This document shows positions 11,942 through 23,121 of a DNA stretch of 64,000 nt, piece after piece. Origin of the DNA: Psilocybe azurescens (Eukaryota > Basidiomycota > Agaricomycetes > Agaricales > Agrocybaceae); NCBI GenBank assembly GCA_023853785.1, contig JAJIRX010000489.1:350626-414625 (forward strand), given 5' to 3'. The notes below the pieces were generated by a model. That model worked only from the letters and a program-made list of their open reading frames with translations, did not search any database and was not told where the DNA came from. Position numbers and translations under genes: made by a program. Within the stretch, counting starts at the first letter, position 1. Each line of letters starts with the position of its first letter.

Positions 11942-12254
11942 TTTTTTTTTTGAATCTATTTATTAACGTGCAGCAAGCAAACGAAGTGCTAAGACGCACG
12001 GGTGCTAAAAAGTGCACCGTTCTACTCTATAGTAAGTACTGGTTACTGAGATTCCGTGGCAACGTGTTTTGTATATCTATAGGTCCATTGAAGTGTGTAG
12101 GATAAGGTGATAAGAGCTCAAAGTGAGCGGCAACGTTAAGCGCGACGTATGAAATTAAACAGAAAAGATGAATGTATAAGAAGAATAATAAAGAATGTAA
12201 AAGTTTAACAAAAACAAAACGGAAGTTAGAGGTCTCATATTCCAACGTCTGGTG

Positions 12255-15200
12255 TTATTGGTCGTCATCGGATTCTTCTTCCTCAGGGTCTGGATCCGGT
12301 TCGTTCTCGAAGGAAGGCTGAGAGGGCGGTTGGGGTATGGTACCGGTTCTCGAGAAGGCCCCTGAGATTCTCAGAAAGTTTGCTAAGGCTTTGATCCCGG
12401 AAATCGTACCCAATATGTCGGGAAGGAAAAGGTAGGAGGAGGCTTTACGAAGGGTTTTTCGAGCGCTGGAGTATCTTGGGCATTCACAGAGGATGTGCTC
12501 ACGGGTTTCAACATCTGCTAGGCCACAAGGGCAGTTGATATCGCCTTGAAGTCTGAAGCTGACGTCTGAAACTTCCCGTGTATCCGTGGTTTGTTTGGCA
12601 CTGGATTAATCTGCCAAAGAGTTCGCGTGATTTTTGAGTTTCTCGATGTGTTTGAATGTGGGTGTCGGGAATTTAAGAGATGGTGCGATTCGATTTGAGG
12701 GTGCAAAGCCACCCGTCTTTGGTGTGTTTGACCAGTCCCTAGTCCACATCTTGAGTTTGCGGGCTTTAGCTCTTTTCAGCGCGTTGGCTCGTGATACCGT
12801 TATTGGTGAGTTGCAGGCCAGTTTTGTTGCCTCCTTGGCTAGCTTGTCTGCCCTTTCATTACCAGTTATTCCTGCGTGGCCGGGGCACCATGCAATGTGG
12901 ACAGTGTTGTTCTGGTTTGCATCGAGGAAGTCGCAGATTTTGGTGTGAAATGTGTGAGCATATGTTTGTGCAGACCTTGGTTTAGGGTCGAAGATGGTGG
13001 ATATGGCTGCTGTGTTGTCCGCAAAGAGGTAAATGTGTCAGAGATGAGGGTGGTTGATGGCGTAGTTTGTTGCTTGGGTTGCAGCCATCATGAGACCGGC
13101 CATTTCGCCATCGTAGACCTCTGCATTTCCTCCTAGTCCCATCCGTGTCGCAAAGACCTCCCTGTCTTGATGATAGCCCACCGCCCGCTCCGCCCTGTTC
13201 GAGTGAATCCGAGTTTGAGCTTGACAAGTGACCCGTCCGAATAGACTACAAGAGTATCCTCTTTGTTCCTGATATTTTCGAGAATAGATTGGTGTTCTTG
13301 AATTTGAGTTTCTTTATCTATAGATGGTTTGCAAGGATTAATTATTAAACGGTTTGGGTAAGAATAAGGGGAACATCGCCAAGGTGGGTATAGATAAGGG
13401 TCAATTCTTTCGTGATGTGGTGAAGATAGTTCAGCAATTCTGGTAAGTGTGGTTGACGTTTTTGAGAGGTTGATGAAGGAACGTTAGGGGGATGGTGTGT
13501 TCTCCAAGAATCCGGAAGACGTTGAAGGACTGGGCTTGATATATTGAGTTTGTTGAGCCTAATCGCATACCGTCTTGTGAGGTGATCTAGTTGGTGTTTT
13601 ACTGGTGGGATTGATGCTTGATCTCAAGGGCCATGGTGGGAGTTGTTTTGAATGCCGGCGCAAATGAGCCTGAGTGCCCGATTTTGGACCTTCTCAAGGG
13701 GCCGGGTTTGCTTCTTCAGGCCTTTCCACCAGGCTGGGCTTGCATAGAAGATTTTTGTCGTGACGCATGATATGTATAGGTGGCGAAGGTGGGTTGGGCT
13801 GAGTCCGGCGTACTGTATTGGCAAGGAAGGAGAGTGAAGAAACCGCGTTTTCTCCCTCGTGATGCCAGAATCTTGATGTGGCGGTCAAATGAGAGTTTTC
13901 GGTCAAAGTAAACTCCAAGCCATCGTACTGCTGCTTCTGGAGTGACTGTACGAGTCACGTTGTCGCTATCTAGAAATGTGATTGAAGGATTGCTGTTGTC
14001 TTTAGGGGCGTCTTGAGTAGTGCATCAGTTCTCTTTTCAAACATCAACTGATAACCCAGCTTCTTTTAGCCACGTATTTGTTCTTTCATATGCGGTTTTC
14101 AGCAGACTAGTATTAGTTTCCGAGTTTCAAGGACGAGACTAATAACATGCCATCATCCACATACATGAAGAGCTGAATTGAAGTTGGTTTGTCTTTTAGT
14201 AGTTCACGGTCTTGGGCTGAGGGGATGTGTATAGTGTTGGGTTGAGGGTTGGTGTTGAAGTGATTTAAAGGGAAGGTTTCGAGCAACTGGGAGGTGTAAA
14301 ATGCCACAAGAATTGGGGATACAGGGGATCCTTGTGGAATCCCGTTGTCCACTGGTTTCATTTCGCCACGAACTCCATCTACACAGACTGCTGCCTCTTG
14401 GCTACTTAAAAAGCTTGCAGTCCACTGAACATATTGAAGGGGAATTCCTTTTCTTCGGAGTTCGCAGAGGAGACAGTTGTGGTTGACAAAGTCGAAGTAA
14501 CCTTTGATGTCGAAGGACAGAGTTGATGTCACTAGCCCACTTTTCCTTGCTGATTGGATATCGTTGATTAATGACATGATTGCATCTGTTGTAGACGTGT
14601 TTCCGACACCTCCGAATTGGTTGGAGGAAATAAGATTATATTTTCCTGCCATATAGGAGAGTCGACGGGCTATAATTTTCTCGAGTATTTTTCCAAGGCA
14701 TTCCAGTAGAGTGATAAGGCGATATGCTCGAGGGCTTGAGTAGTCGGGCTTGTTTGGTTTCCGTAATGCGACTGCTATTGCCTTTCTCCACGCTTTGGGG
14801 TGGTAGCCATTGTTCAAGCATTGTCGCATGAGAGTTGAAATGTATTTACAGCCGTCTTCGTTTTCCCATGCCCATTTGATGACTTGGTAGGGAATTTGTG
14901 AGTACCCGGGTGCTGTGTCTGAATTAGTGGAGAGTAGGGCCTCTTCAACTTCGAGCTCAGTGATTGCTTCAATTCTAGGTCGTGGTCTTGTCTTGACTCC
15001 AGGTCTGGGTCAAAAAGTTGGTTCAAAGGTGGAGGGGGCTGATAGAGTTCTTCTCGTAGCGCATCACATTTCTCTTCGTGTTTGACAGCTTTGGGGCGCA
15101 GTGGGCCTCTGGATATTGGAGGTGTTGGGTAGTTCCGAGTTCCTTTGGTCCATTTTGGGAAATTCCATATGTCGTTTGTAGAAGCCTCTTCAAGTTTCTG

Positions 15201-16344
15201 AGTCGCCCATTCACGCTTCTTGAATTTGCAGAGCCGTTTGAAGAAGTTTCTTGCCTTGCGGATTCTCATTCGAATGGTTTGGTTGAAGTTTCCTGCATGG
15301 GTAAGCGTGAGTTTCTGCTCATTTCGTAACTCTGCCACCCGTGCGGATGCGTTCTTTATTTCTTTGTCCCACCATGGTTTAGCTTGAGGAGATGGTTTTA
15401 TTAGTTTGCTTGTTCTCGATGTCGCCCTGTTGAAGAGCCGTGGTGAAGGTGTCAGCAAAAGTGTCGAGGAGTGATGGGTTCAGTGATTCAGCAGTGCTAA
15501 GGGGCTCTAGAATGTTTTGGACTTTGTCTAGTTCTTCTGCAAATGCCTTTGTCCATTCATCGCGGTTTGTGTTTTTGATGTTGTATTTTAGGCTGCATGG
15601 ATTGTCGATTATTTTTCTTCCATGGTCGATGGTGAACTTGATTCCAAAATGGTCTGAGTCGTGGGATAGCGTAGGATCAATACACCAGTCCTTGAATGTA
15701 TCGTTAACTGAGGCCAGGCCATTGATAAATGATAGGTCAATGACTGAGTCTCGTTCGTCACTATGACGAGCAGGGTGGGTTGTTTGGCCTTTCTCGTTGA
15801 GCAGGAGGAAGCCTTTTTCGGATAGCCAATCCACAATGCTTTCAGTCATTTCGACGTTTGACATGGTAGTGTTGACTCTTGACCATAAATTGTGATGAAG
15901 GTTGAAGTCGCCGGTTATGATTGTCGGGTGGTCGTTTGGAATGTTGATGTTTTTAATTTTTTGTAGAATGCAGTTTTCTTTAGCTGGGGTATCGTTATAG
16001 ATATTGATTATTGTTGTCGTGAGATGTCCAGGTTGTGTGATGTCAAGTATCTGTATGTCACCATCTTCTATTATGTCAGTTCGTAGTGTGATTGAGAAGT
16101 CGGGACATGACCGTGAATAAGCCATAGTTCGTGGGCAATCTTGGGTTGGGTAGGTTATAGGTAGGATTGGGGTCCAACCCGTTGCGGTGACTGGTCCAGT
16201 TACTCCTTTTCCGTCTATCCTTCCAATAAAACCCCATGCTGGCTCTTGTATTAAGATGAGGTCGAAGTCTTGACAAAAATTGTTCAGTAGATTTATAATC
16301 GCATGTTTTTTGCATTGGGTGTTAAGTTGTGCGACTCTGATGGG
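12255..16344 (-). pseudogene. LINE ORF2: APE endonuclease, reverse transcriptase, RNase H, C-terminal zinc motif
   Basis: Target-primed reverse transcription enzyme. On the minus strand: endonuclease about 16340-15550, with QEPAWG, TGDFNLHHNLW, SVIDLSF and SDHFGI; reverse transcriptase about 14830-14113, with YRLITLLECLGKILEK, SFDIKGYFDFVNH, GIPQGSPVSPIL and the catalytic MYVDDG; the thumb about 13960-13630, WLGVYFDRKLSFDRHIK and NRALRLICAG; RNase H about 13180-12800, YDGEMAGLMMA, LFADNTAAI and WCPGHAGITGNERADKLAK; and a terminal CPCG...EHILCECPRY motif about 12530-12480. The last frame ends at 12255 after an acidic tail. Frames change near 15430, around 14830, and after the YVDD block near 14113. 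The endonuclease frame is continuous with the ORF1 zinc knuckles upstream. Confidence 0.85.
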
Positions 16345-18248
16345 GCATGTTACAGATGGTTTTGAGGTGTTCATTGTATGGGTTGTGCTCTTGACTTTCT
16401 TGATGGGCGCAGATGTGTTAGCGGGAGAGGTTGAAGTGCTGCAGCTGCTGATCGGCATTTCAAAGGAGAGGACTTGGAACATGTTGTTTGAGTTGTTTGT
16501 TGAGGTATCCTTCGATGGTTTGTTGAAGGAGGTGTCGCTTGTTGATTTTAAGGGAGCTCTTGCTTTTCGATTTGTTTTACTTCCCTTCACCACTGTCCAT
16601 GGGTTTTCTGCGTTGCGTGACTTCTTTTCGATCTCACGTACGGTGCCATATTTTTCTATTCTGGTGTGGCACTGTCTGGCGTCGGCCGCATGGTGTACAT
16701 CAGTCTTACCTCCTGCGCTGCAGTTTATGCAATGAAGGTTGTGGTAGCAGATGTTGTCTTCTCTTGTGTCCATAGTGTCGCCGTTGTTCATGAGTAATTC
16801 GCATTTGTTGCACGGTTCTTCGCTGTGTTCCAAAGTGGGGTGATCCTTTCCGCAGAGACGGCACTTTGTGTTGCACTTGCAGTGCTCGGTCTTGTGGTCC
16901 CATCCCCAGCAGTTCTTGCACTGAAGGATCGGCGGTCAGTCTTGGTAAGCTCTGAGGGGGCAGTGACATCCAAAGGCTGCGAGGGTACGAGATTCGAGTA
17001 GCTTACGCGCTACACTCTCTTGATCGACTGCGAATACCAGTGAGGATCTGGGTGTGGTAAGTAGTTCTTCCTTAGTTCGCATCCATCGGGGGGAGAGCAG
17101 TAAGGCTATGTTTGATTTCGGCGTAGTATGGGTTACAAGCGACGAGTTCGTTATGTACTTCCTCTGAGTCGTGAATAATCCTCTCGCCCCCTATCATCAA
17201 CCTGCTGGTGCTTACTCCGTCAATTTGGACTTTGTACCAGCGTTTGTCCACCCTGATAGTTGTAGGGTATCCTTTGCTGATGAGTGGGACGAAGCAGTTG
17301 GCGTGGGTGATGAGTTCAGCGGCTGTTTGGTCGGCTCTGGTTGAAATAATCAGGTTGCCTTGGGGCGTTGTATTTAGCTGCGACAACTTTAAGGTGGCTT
17401 GCCTTTTCGTCTGCCTCAAGCACCCGGTTGACTCGTTGGACGATGATTTCAGGTTCTTCTTTGTCTTTGTCAAGGATGCCATCTGGGTGGAACTGTATGA
17501 CAAGACGTGACGGGTGATGTGAGGTGTTGGGGTTTAGGTTGGATAACAATACTTTAGCCTTGTTGTCGGAGGGTGTTGTTGTGGTGGGGTTCGTTGTTGT
17601 CGGTTGGTTGATTGTAGGTTTGGATTTCTTGGCTACCGAGGACCAGGTTTCTGCCGAGGTTGGTGTTTGGGCTGAGGTCGTTGGAGCTTGCATCTCGGTG
17701 TACTTGAGTTTTGTCAGAATAGACTCGTGGTTCGACTTTATTGTTTCTTGCATTTGTGAGATAGTCTCGTTGATGTGGTCTATCGAGGTTAAGATTTTCT
17801 TCTGTTGTTCTGTAAAGGCTTTCACCGAATCAAGCATCAGGGAGGTGGATAGGAACTCAACATTGTCCCTTATGCCGGTGTGTTGTTTGACTAGGGATGC
17901 CGCGTTCATCGAATGGAGATGTATGAGGTATTCGGTAACTTCTTTGAGGTTTTCATAGATGTTCTGTACGGTTTGGTGAGCGTTTGGGAGTTGTGGTGTA
18001 CTGAACTCCTTGTTGAATCGTTCGCTTGAAAGTCTTCCTCATCTTCCATGTCGGTGTCGATTGAGCTGGATAGCTGGACGGAGTCTGTTGTAAACCCGTT
18101 GTCCCTCGCTAACGTGTCTATATCTTGTAGAAAGAGGTGTTGGTGAGCCTGGAGGGGATGAGATCGAGTGCCTGCCATGTTTGTGTCCGTGACTTTTAGG
18201 AGTTGAGCTTTCATCGTCCGGTTTTGGGCGTTTCTGTCCTATTGTCAT
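16345..18248 (-). pseudogene. LINE ORF1 (Gag-like, CCHC zinc knuckles), frameshifted
   Basis: RNA-binding protein of the LINE particle. It starts at 18248 (MTIGQKRPKPDDESSTPKS), followed by an acidic, Ser-rich region, a helical heptad-like stretch (about 17909-17700; AFTEQQKKILTSIDHINETI), a Thr/Pro linker, a conserved block (GNLIISTRADQTAAELI; about 17370) and knuckles CKNCWGWDHKTEHC and CRLCGKDH (about 16920-16830), then more Cys pairs. Frames shift near 18130, 17950 and 17360. A stop at 16936-16938 reads TGA just before PPILQCKNC, where CGA would encode Arg. Downstream of the knuckles the same open frame (16833-15379) runs straight into the endonuclease. Confidence 0.75.
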
Positions 18249-18408
18249 GGGGCGGCTGTACTCGTGAAGGGCTCAACTTATTCCCTTGTGGGGACTTTAT
18301 GTTTGGAGGGGGGTTTATGTTCGAACTTGTGTTTTTATTATTCATATTGCGTTGGGATTAACCGTGGGAAATTTGGCGTATGGTGGAGGTAAGAAGTTAA
18401 GAAGCGAT

Positions 18409-18605
18409 TGTAGCGGTCTGGGTTTCCCGCTATCATATTAAGTCCATGGCCGCCCCCAGGAAACATGTACTGGAGTAACGGGTGTGACGATCTGAGAGTT
18501 GTAACGTCGAAGCCTGACTTGGTTCAGACTTATCTCGGGACAGATAGTCCAACGGTTGTGCCGTGTGCAATTCCGGCATGTTCCATTTTAGGCAGAAACG
18601 TTACA
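18409..18605 (+). repeat. TRIM 5' LTR
   Basis: 197 bp, TG...CA ends, with imperfect terminal inverted heptamers TGTAGCG/CGTTACA. It is followed within 2 nt by a TGG that could start a primer-binding site. Confidence 0.85.
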
Positions 18606-18690
18606 TTTGGTGGAACAAGAGCGAATGCGTTCGAACCACGGCAAACGAGAATGTTTGTGATTGACCCATGCCTCAATCAGGATGGGGGTA

Positions 18691-18887
18691 TGTAGCGGTC
18701 TGGGTTTCCTGCTATCATATTAAGTCCATGGCCGCCCCCAGGAAACATGTACTGGAGTAACGGGTGTGACGATCTGAGAGTTGTAACGTCGAAGCCTGAC
18801 TTGGTTCAGACTTATCTCGGGACAGATAGTCCAACGGTTGTGCCATGTGCAATTCCGGCATGTTCCATTTTAGGCAGAAACGTTACA
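18691..18887 (+). repeat. TRIM 3' LTR
   Basis: 197 bp. It differs from the 5' LTR by a C to T near position 23 of the LTR and a G to A near position 157, both at CpG sites. It is preceded by a purine tract and followed by the GCGAT target duplication. Confidence 0.85.
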
Positions 18888-18892
18888 GCGAT

Positions 18893-18906
18893 GTACATGG
18901 TGACTT
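18893..18906. repeat. LINE target-site duplication, right copy
   Basis: Exact copy of 11928-11941. It lies immediately after the TRIM's own 5-bp duplication, which places the TRIM inside the last bases of the LINE's 5' end. Confidence 0.85.
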
Positions 18907-19379
18907 GTGTAATGGTTTTTAACTTGTAAAGTTCACTGTTTGCTTGTCGATTGTCATCCCAATACACGGCCTTTAATCTTGCTATACACCAGCTCTATAC
19001 CTCCGTCTTCGCTCCTCTGTAGGGTTGGGACAGTATCCGCGGTCATCACCAAAGTTGCATTAAAGTACCGCACCTAACGCGTCGTCAGCAAGGGGTTGGC
19101 AAAGGTTCATTTGGTCCAATAGCAGGAGGGGACAAGAGAAGCAGCCATGCTTGAGAATGATGTTTGGGAAAGAAGAGAAAGAACTCAGAGAGTGAAATAA
19201 CTGACCATCTGCCCAAGAAGGAACCCGACCATGGAGGACACCACACGACGGTTTGGAGAGCTTATCGGGGCAAGAAGCCATAGTGCCAGCGAGAGAGTTT
19301 AGACAGCATATTTGAGCTACCGCAAGAATGATAGTTTTGTACGGATATCACACGAAGTGTCTTCATGGTTCATATTCGC
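18907..19379. other. Intergenic, no clear gene
   Basis: A 73-codon minus-strand frame (19060-19281) has no recognisable motif. Nothing else is seen. Confidence 0.4.
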
Positions 19380-19490
19380 TCCAGATTTTCGGAAGCCTCA
19401 ATCCTATTGACTTGATACATTTGTCGCTGAACAAGCAAGAGCATGCGTTCGTTTATTCAGCTCTGGTGTTTGATAAGAAATGTCATGTAA
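19380..19490 (+). pseudogene. F-box gene exon relic
   Basis: After a plausible acceptor (ctccag at about 19385) the sequence encodes IFGSLNPIDLIHLSLNKQ, close to the second exon of the F-box gene at 23477 ([18 protein letters not shown]), with the same exon boundary. The reading decays downstream, and neither the upstream exon with a basic nuclear region nor the downstream exons can be found. It is probably a truncated duplicate of the F-box family present twice elsewhere in this window. Confidence 0.5.
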
Positions 19491-19603
19491 GTGCCTGTCC
19501 TCGTACGGTTTCCTATTGCTTATTGTTTCCTAGTTCTGCCCTAAAGCCCAAAGGACAGAATCTGAATCTGTTGCACTCTCTCTCTTCTTATTTTTGCCTA
19601 TAA

Positions 19604-20370
19604 TTAAACGCCGGTCCGGCGAGTAGTAATAAACTAGGTATCATGCGTCAATCATGTCTAATTGTCATCGCTTGGCTTCGTTTGGTCTGTGAACTCTATT
19701 TTGAATCTTTTGATCCTTCAAACCTTCACCACCGACCGCGTCAAGTCCGACATCAACGCCGCCGCATCAGATTAGACCACTGTCAAAACAAGTTCGACGC
19801 TATGAAACCCAGCAGTTTCTAACCAATGGGATCCAAATGGCTATGTTATCTTCTGCGTTGGAACTGTAATGGACTGGTGCACTGAAATCTATAAACATGG
19901 ACATGGGGACAAAAAGGCAAAAAAACCAGCCTCGATTCAAACTCGACTCAAATTTCAACGCACGTCGAGTCCGATTGTCTGATAATAAATGCTATGTAAC
20001 GCTAGCGTAATTCATCAGGTTTAGATGGAATATAGGGCTCTCAATCATGACCTCTATGCGATACATCCATTTGGATGGTTTCCTATGTTTTTCTGCCGTC
20101 GTCGAGATTGATGGTGCTCCTTAGTTGTACTTGACTACAAACTCAATGGCTATGTTCTCATTACGGCGCCAGTTCGCCGTATACGGTCGGAATGGATTAC
20201 GAAAACACCAGAAATGGTCTGCGAGTACGTACTGCACCAGGGGCCAGATCACCGGATTCTCCGTTTCCCTCGCTTTAATCAAACACATATGGCCCGCATA
20301 CAGCACACTCTGTTTTCATTCTTGTTTCCCTTCACAACACGCTCTCTTTTACTCGTTTTTGACAATCGCA
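19604..20370. other. Promoter side of the GH79 gene, no gene seen
   Basis: No coding feature is recognised. The last few hundred bases are the presumed promoter and leader of the GH79 gene. Confidence 0.45.
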
Positions 20371-22631
20371 ATGCTAGATCCTGTCGTTCTTTTTACCCTC
20401 TTGATACTGCCTCTTCGTGCCATCGCTGCTGATGTGATCCCAGTCACAGTCCCTTCTACTCCTTCCTCGACCCACGCAGTGCAGTCAAATTTCCTTGGAA
20501 TCAGCTTTGAACTTAGCTTCGTCAACGAGTATTGTGAGCCTCTTGAATCACAGCTTTGAAGGAGAGCTTGATGTTTACTGCAATATAGTTGGAGATGACA
20601 CATCCACCATCCCCCCTACGTTTGAGAGTTACCTTACCGCCCTGCGTTCCCGGACGGGCAACCAACCTCTACGCCTGCGAATTGGGGGCAATTCCATGGA
20701 CGACTCCGTTTATGTGCCAACACAGACGACTCCCATGATTCAAGCGATTCCAGGTGCTCATGCGGATGATCAGCCTGTTAACTTTGGCCCAGTTCTTTGG
20801 GACGTCTTGGACAAGGTCGCTTCCAATGTTGGAGGGGCTAGCTACCTGATTGGTTGTACCTTTTCGCTTGCTATCTTTATTCGGAACTTTCCTCTAACTC
20901 GGCCAACGGATTCTCTAGGTCTGACTCTGCGAGATCCCAACAGTACCAATGTCCCAATTTTAGCTGGTATGCAATGTGGACCTGACAAACCTGAGAGTTG
21001 TGGTGATTAACCATTTTTTTGTTACGCCTAGGCGCCATTGCCGACAAACTGGGTGATAATTTGGATGGGCTTTTGCTGGGAAATGTACGCTTGAATTCAG
21101 CCCTTCTGTTCTTTTGACAGCATCTGACGTGGTTTGAAGGAGCCAGACTTATACACGGCTCACGGCTACCGACCCAACATCAAAAACTACACGACTGCTT
21201 TATATATAGATGTGAGAATTGCCTCATTTTATAACCAAATCTAGGCGCTTAACGATTAAATAAATTTTGTTCGTCGCAGGAATTCAAAACGGCTGCCGAC
21301 CGCCTCACGAACACATCAGATGGCAATGTCCTGGATAAGCATGAATTAGTTGGACCAACTATATGTTGTGCATGGGTAAGCTTTCAAATTGTTTTAATCA
21401 TGCTATAAATACCGTTCATCTTGGCTTCTTAGAACCTGGATGCACTTCTGGATGATGGGTATACATCGTCTTTTGGCAGCCTCCTTAAATATATCTCGTC
21501 AGTCCCCTCTATCCGTCCGCATGGCCCGAATTCCGACCTAGCTGACTGAACCTAATCTACCAGCCTTCAGCACTACCCTCAGAACAACTGCAACCCTGGA
21601 GTATTCGATTTCCAGCTACCCTACTATGTACAACATGCGAACGGTCAGATATCCAACATTCCTGCTTCTGATTATTTACTGACTTTTTATCCTAATGTAC
21701 TCAGTTGTAACCCTCGGAGCTTGGCAGGCCTCCGGAATCAACAAGATTCTATCCAATCCCAATAGCCAACCTCTGATCCTGTCCGAATTCAACTCAGCTG
21801 CATGTGGCGGGATTGCCGGCATCTCAGACACTTTCGCTGTGGGGTCTTTGTGGACTATAGATTATTCGCTTCAGCTGGCATCGGTTGGCTACTCAGCTGC
21901 CTACATACATACTCGCGAAAGAGGCGTCACATATAACCTCTTCACTCCTCCCGATGGCCCGAACGGTGGCCCTGGCGCATGGACAACCAATCCACCTTAT
22001 TATGGTCTGCTTGTCACTGCAGAGGCTCTTCGCTCTGAGAATGGTAGCATCGTGGTCGATCTCGATATCAGCGGCTCAAAATCGAGTACAAACGTCGCAG
22101 TCAGTGGTTATGCTGTATACGACGCCATTAGCAAGAATGTTCAACAACTGGTATTTTTCAACTACGCCAATGTTTCCTCTTCGGCTGGTTCCTCGCAATC
22201 GTTCTCCGTCCCTTCAGGGACCTTTGCCAAAGGGGGAGGGCAATGTACAAGTCAAGTACCTCGTGGGAGCGAGCATGACAGAAAAGGTGAATATTGGGTG
22301 GGGCGGCCAGACCCTGGCGACGGCAGGCGACGGCAACTTGGTCTCTGCGAACTCGACTTGGGTGGTGCCCAATGCCAACGTCGATTGCTCAAACGGTTGT
22401 ACAATCAACGTCCCCGCTCCGGGTATGGCGGTTGTCTTTGCTGCGGTACCTACGAAAAGTAATGCAAATAGCACCGCAAACGGTGGGACTACTGGTAATA
22501 ATTCTTCAGGAGCAGTCAAGCCTACCGGTGGCCAGACTCGTCTCGCCTTTGACTATACGAATGCTTTGTCGCTTATCATAGTCACTGTCTTAGCCATCAC
22601 AGTTGCAGACAGTTTTGGTAGCTTATTCTGA
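20371..22631 (+). CDS. Secreted GH79-family glycoside hydrolase (beta-glucuronidase type), possibly GPI-anchored, one frameshift
   Basis: Predicted retaining glycosidase of family GH79, acting outside the cell, probably on glucuronic-acid-bearing glycans such as arabinogalactan. Nine exons: 20371-20533, 20589-20852, 20919-20966, 21032-21084, 21140-21211, 21280-21375, 21433-21497, 21564-21643 and 21705-22631. Signal peptide MLDPVVLFTLLILPLRAIAA; family blocks GISFELSF and LRIGGNSMDDSVYVP; acid/base Glu in GNEPDLYTAHG; nucleophile Glu in LSEFNSAACGG; C-terminal beta-domain ending in a hydrophobic tail (ALSLIIVTVLAITVADSFGSLF) that suggests a GPI signal. A G5 run at 22232-22236 shifts the frame by +1: with G4 the protein reads AKGEGNVQVKYLVG and continues to 22631. 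The summed exons are one base over a multiple of three, as this predicts. It is either a recent pseudogene or an assembly error. Confidence 0.85.
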
Positions 22632-23121
22632 TTTTTTAGTGCAATCGACCCGGACGTTAGGTTTCGCGATGTAGTATCTATTGACATTTATACGGACAGC
22701 TAGATGTATGTAAAGGTGTTACATATAATGTTGGTGTAATCAATCTGGTGGCATTTATTGAATAGATCTGAGGCGGACGAGCTGTAGGATCCTGTCATGA
22801 CACATGCTGCCAAGACGCACAGTAAATTAACAAACCCTGATTGGAGTCCGACATGGGCGCAGTAGATCACAATAGCCAGGAAGACCTTTTCTACTTGTCA
22901 GATGACGCAGTGAATAGCATGAATCTGGTTTACTTACTCGAAAATACCGTGTTTTAACGCGTCAGGTTATGATCGCGAGCTGTGACATACCATGTGATGA
23001 GACACAGCGCGAATAATGACGTGACGGTGATCGCGTATTGCTCCGTACTGTTCTTCAAAAACGGAACTTGAACCACTTTTTCAATTTCTTCAGACCCATT
23101 AACATAGCATTCAAACTACTG
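22632..23121. other. Intergenic region between GH79 and F-box genes
   Basis: 3' flank of the GH79 gene and promoter side of the F-box gene. An in-frame upstream ATG at 23038 exists, but 23122 is a better start because it gives the [10 protein letters not shown] terminus that matches [10 protein letters not shown] of the paralogue. Confidence 0.5.

Larger units (their letters stand above)
11942..18408 (-). mobile_element. Tad1-like non-LTR retrotransposon (LINE), full length, degenerate
   Basis: On the minus strand the element runs from about 18408 to an A-tail (T run at 11940-11951) and is flanked by 14-bp target duplications. It encodes an ORF1 with CCHC knuckles, then an APE-type endonuclease, reverse transcriptase, RNase H and a C-terminal Cys-rich motif. 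That set and order fit the Tad1 group of fungal LINEs; the clade is inferred from domain order, not from a tree. About 6.5 kb and not 5'-truncated. Several frameshifts and at least one stop make it inactive as sequenced. A small LTR element sits at its extreme 5' end. Confidence 0.85.
18409..18887 (+). mobile_element. TRIM-like miniature LTR retrotransposon
   Basis: Two 197-bp direct repeats (18409-18605 and 18691-18887) beginning TGTAGCGG and ending CGTTACA flank only 85 bp. A 5-bp target duplication GCGAT lies at 18404-18408 and 18888-18892. The interior has no ORF. It starts with TTTGGTGGAACAAGAGCG, resembling a primer-binding site (TGG plus tRNA 3' complement), and ends with a purine tract aggatggggg at 18679-18688. 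The LTRs differ at two positions only, so insertion is recent. It would need another element's proteins to move. Strand is assigned from the PBS/PPT order. Confidence 0.85.

Noticed and set aside
13000..13240. Plus-strand ORFs over the LINE RNase H
   Set aside because: The minus strand encodes the RNase H motifs (LFADNTAAI, WCPGHAGITGNERADK); the plus-strand frames are shadows.
18606..18690. tRNA-like T-loop (gcgttcgaacc) in the TRIM interior
   Set aside because: The flanking bases do not form a T stem and no anticodon arm or A box is present; coincidence is likelier than a tRNA or SINE promoter.
18465..18929. Two identical short ORFs starting MYWSNGCDDLRVVTSKPDLV
   Set aside because: Both lie inside the two LTRs of the TRIM element and simply reflect the repeat; the frame has no coding features.
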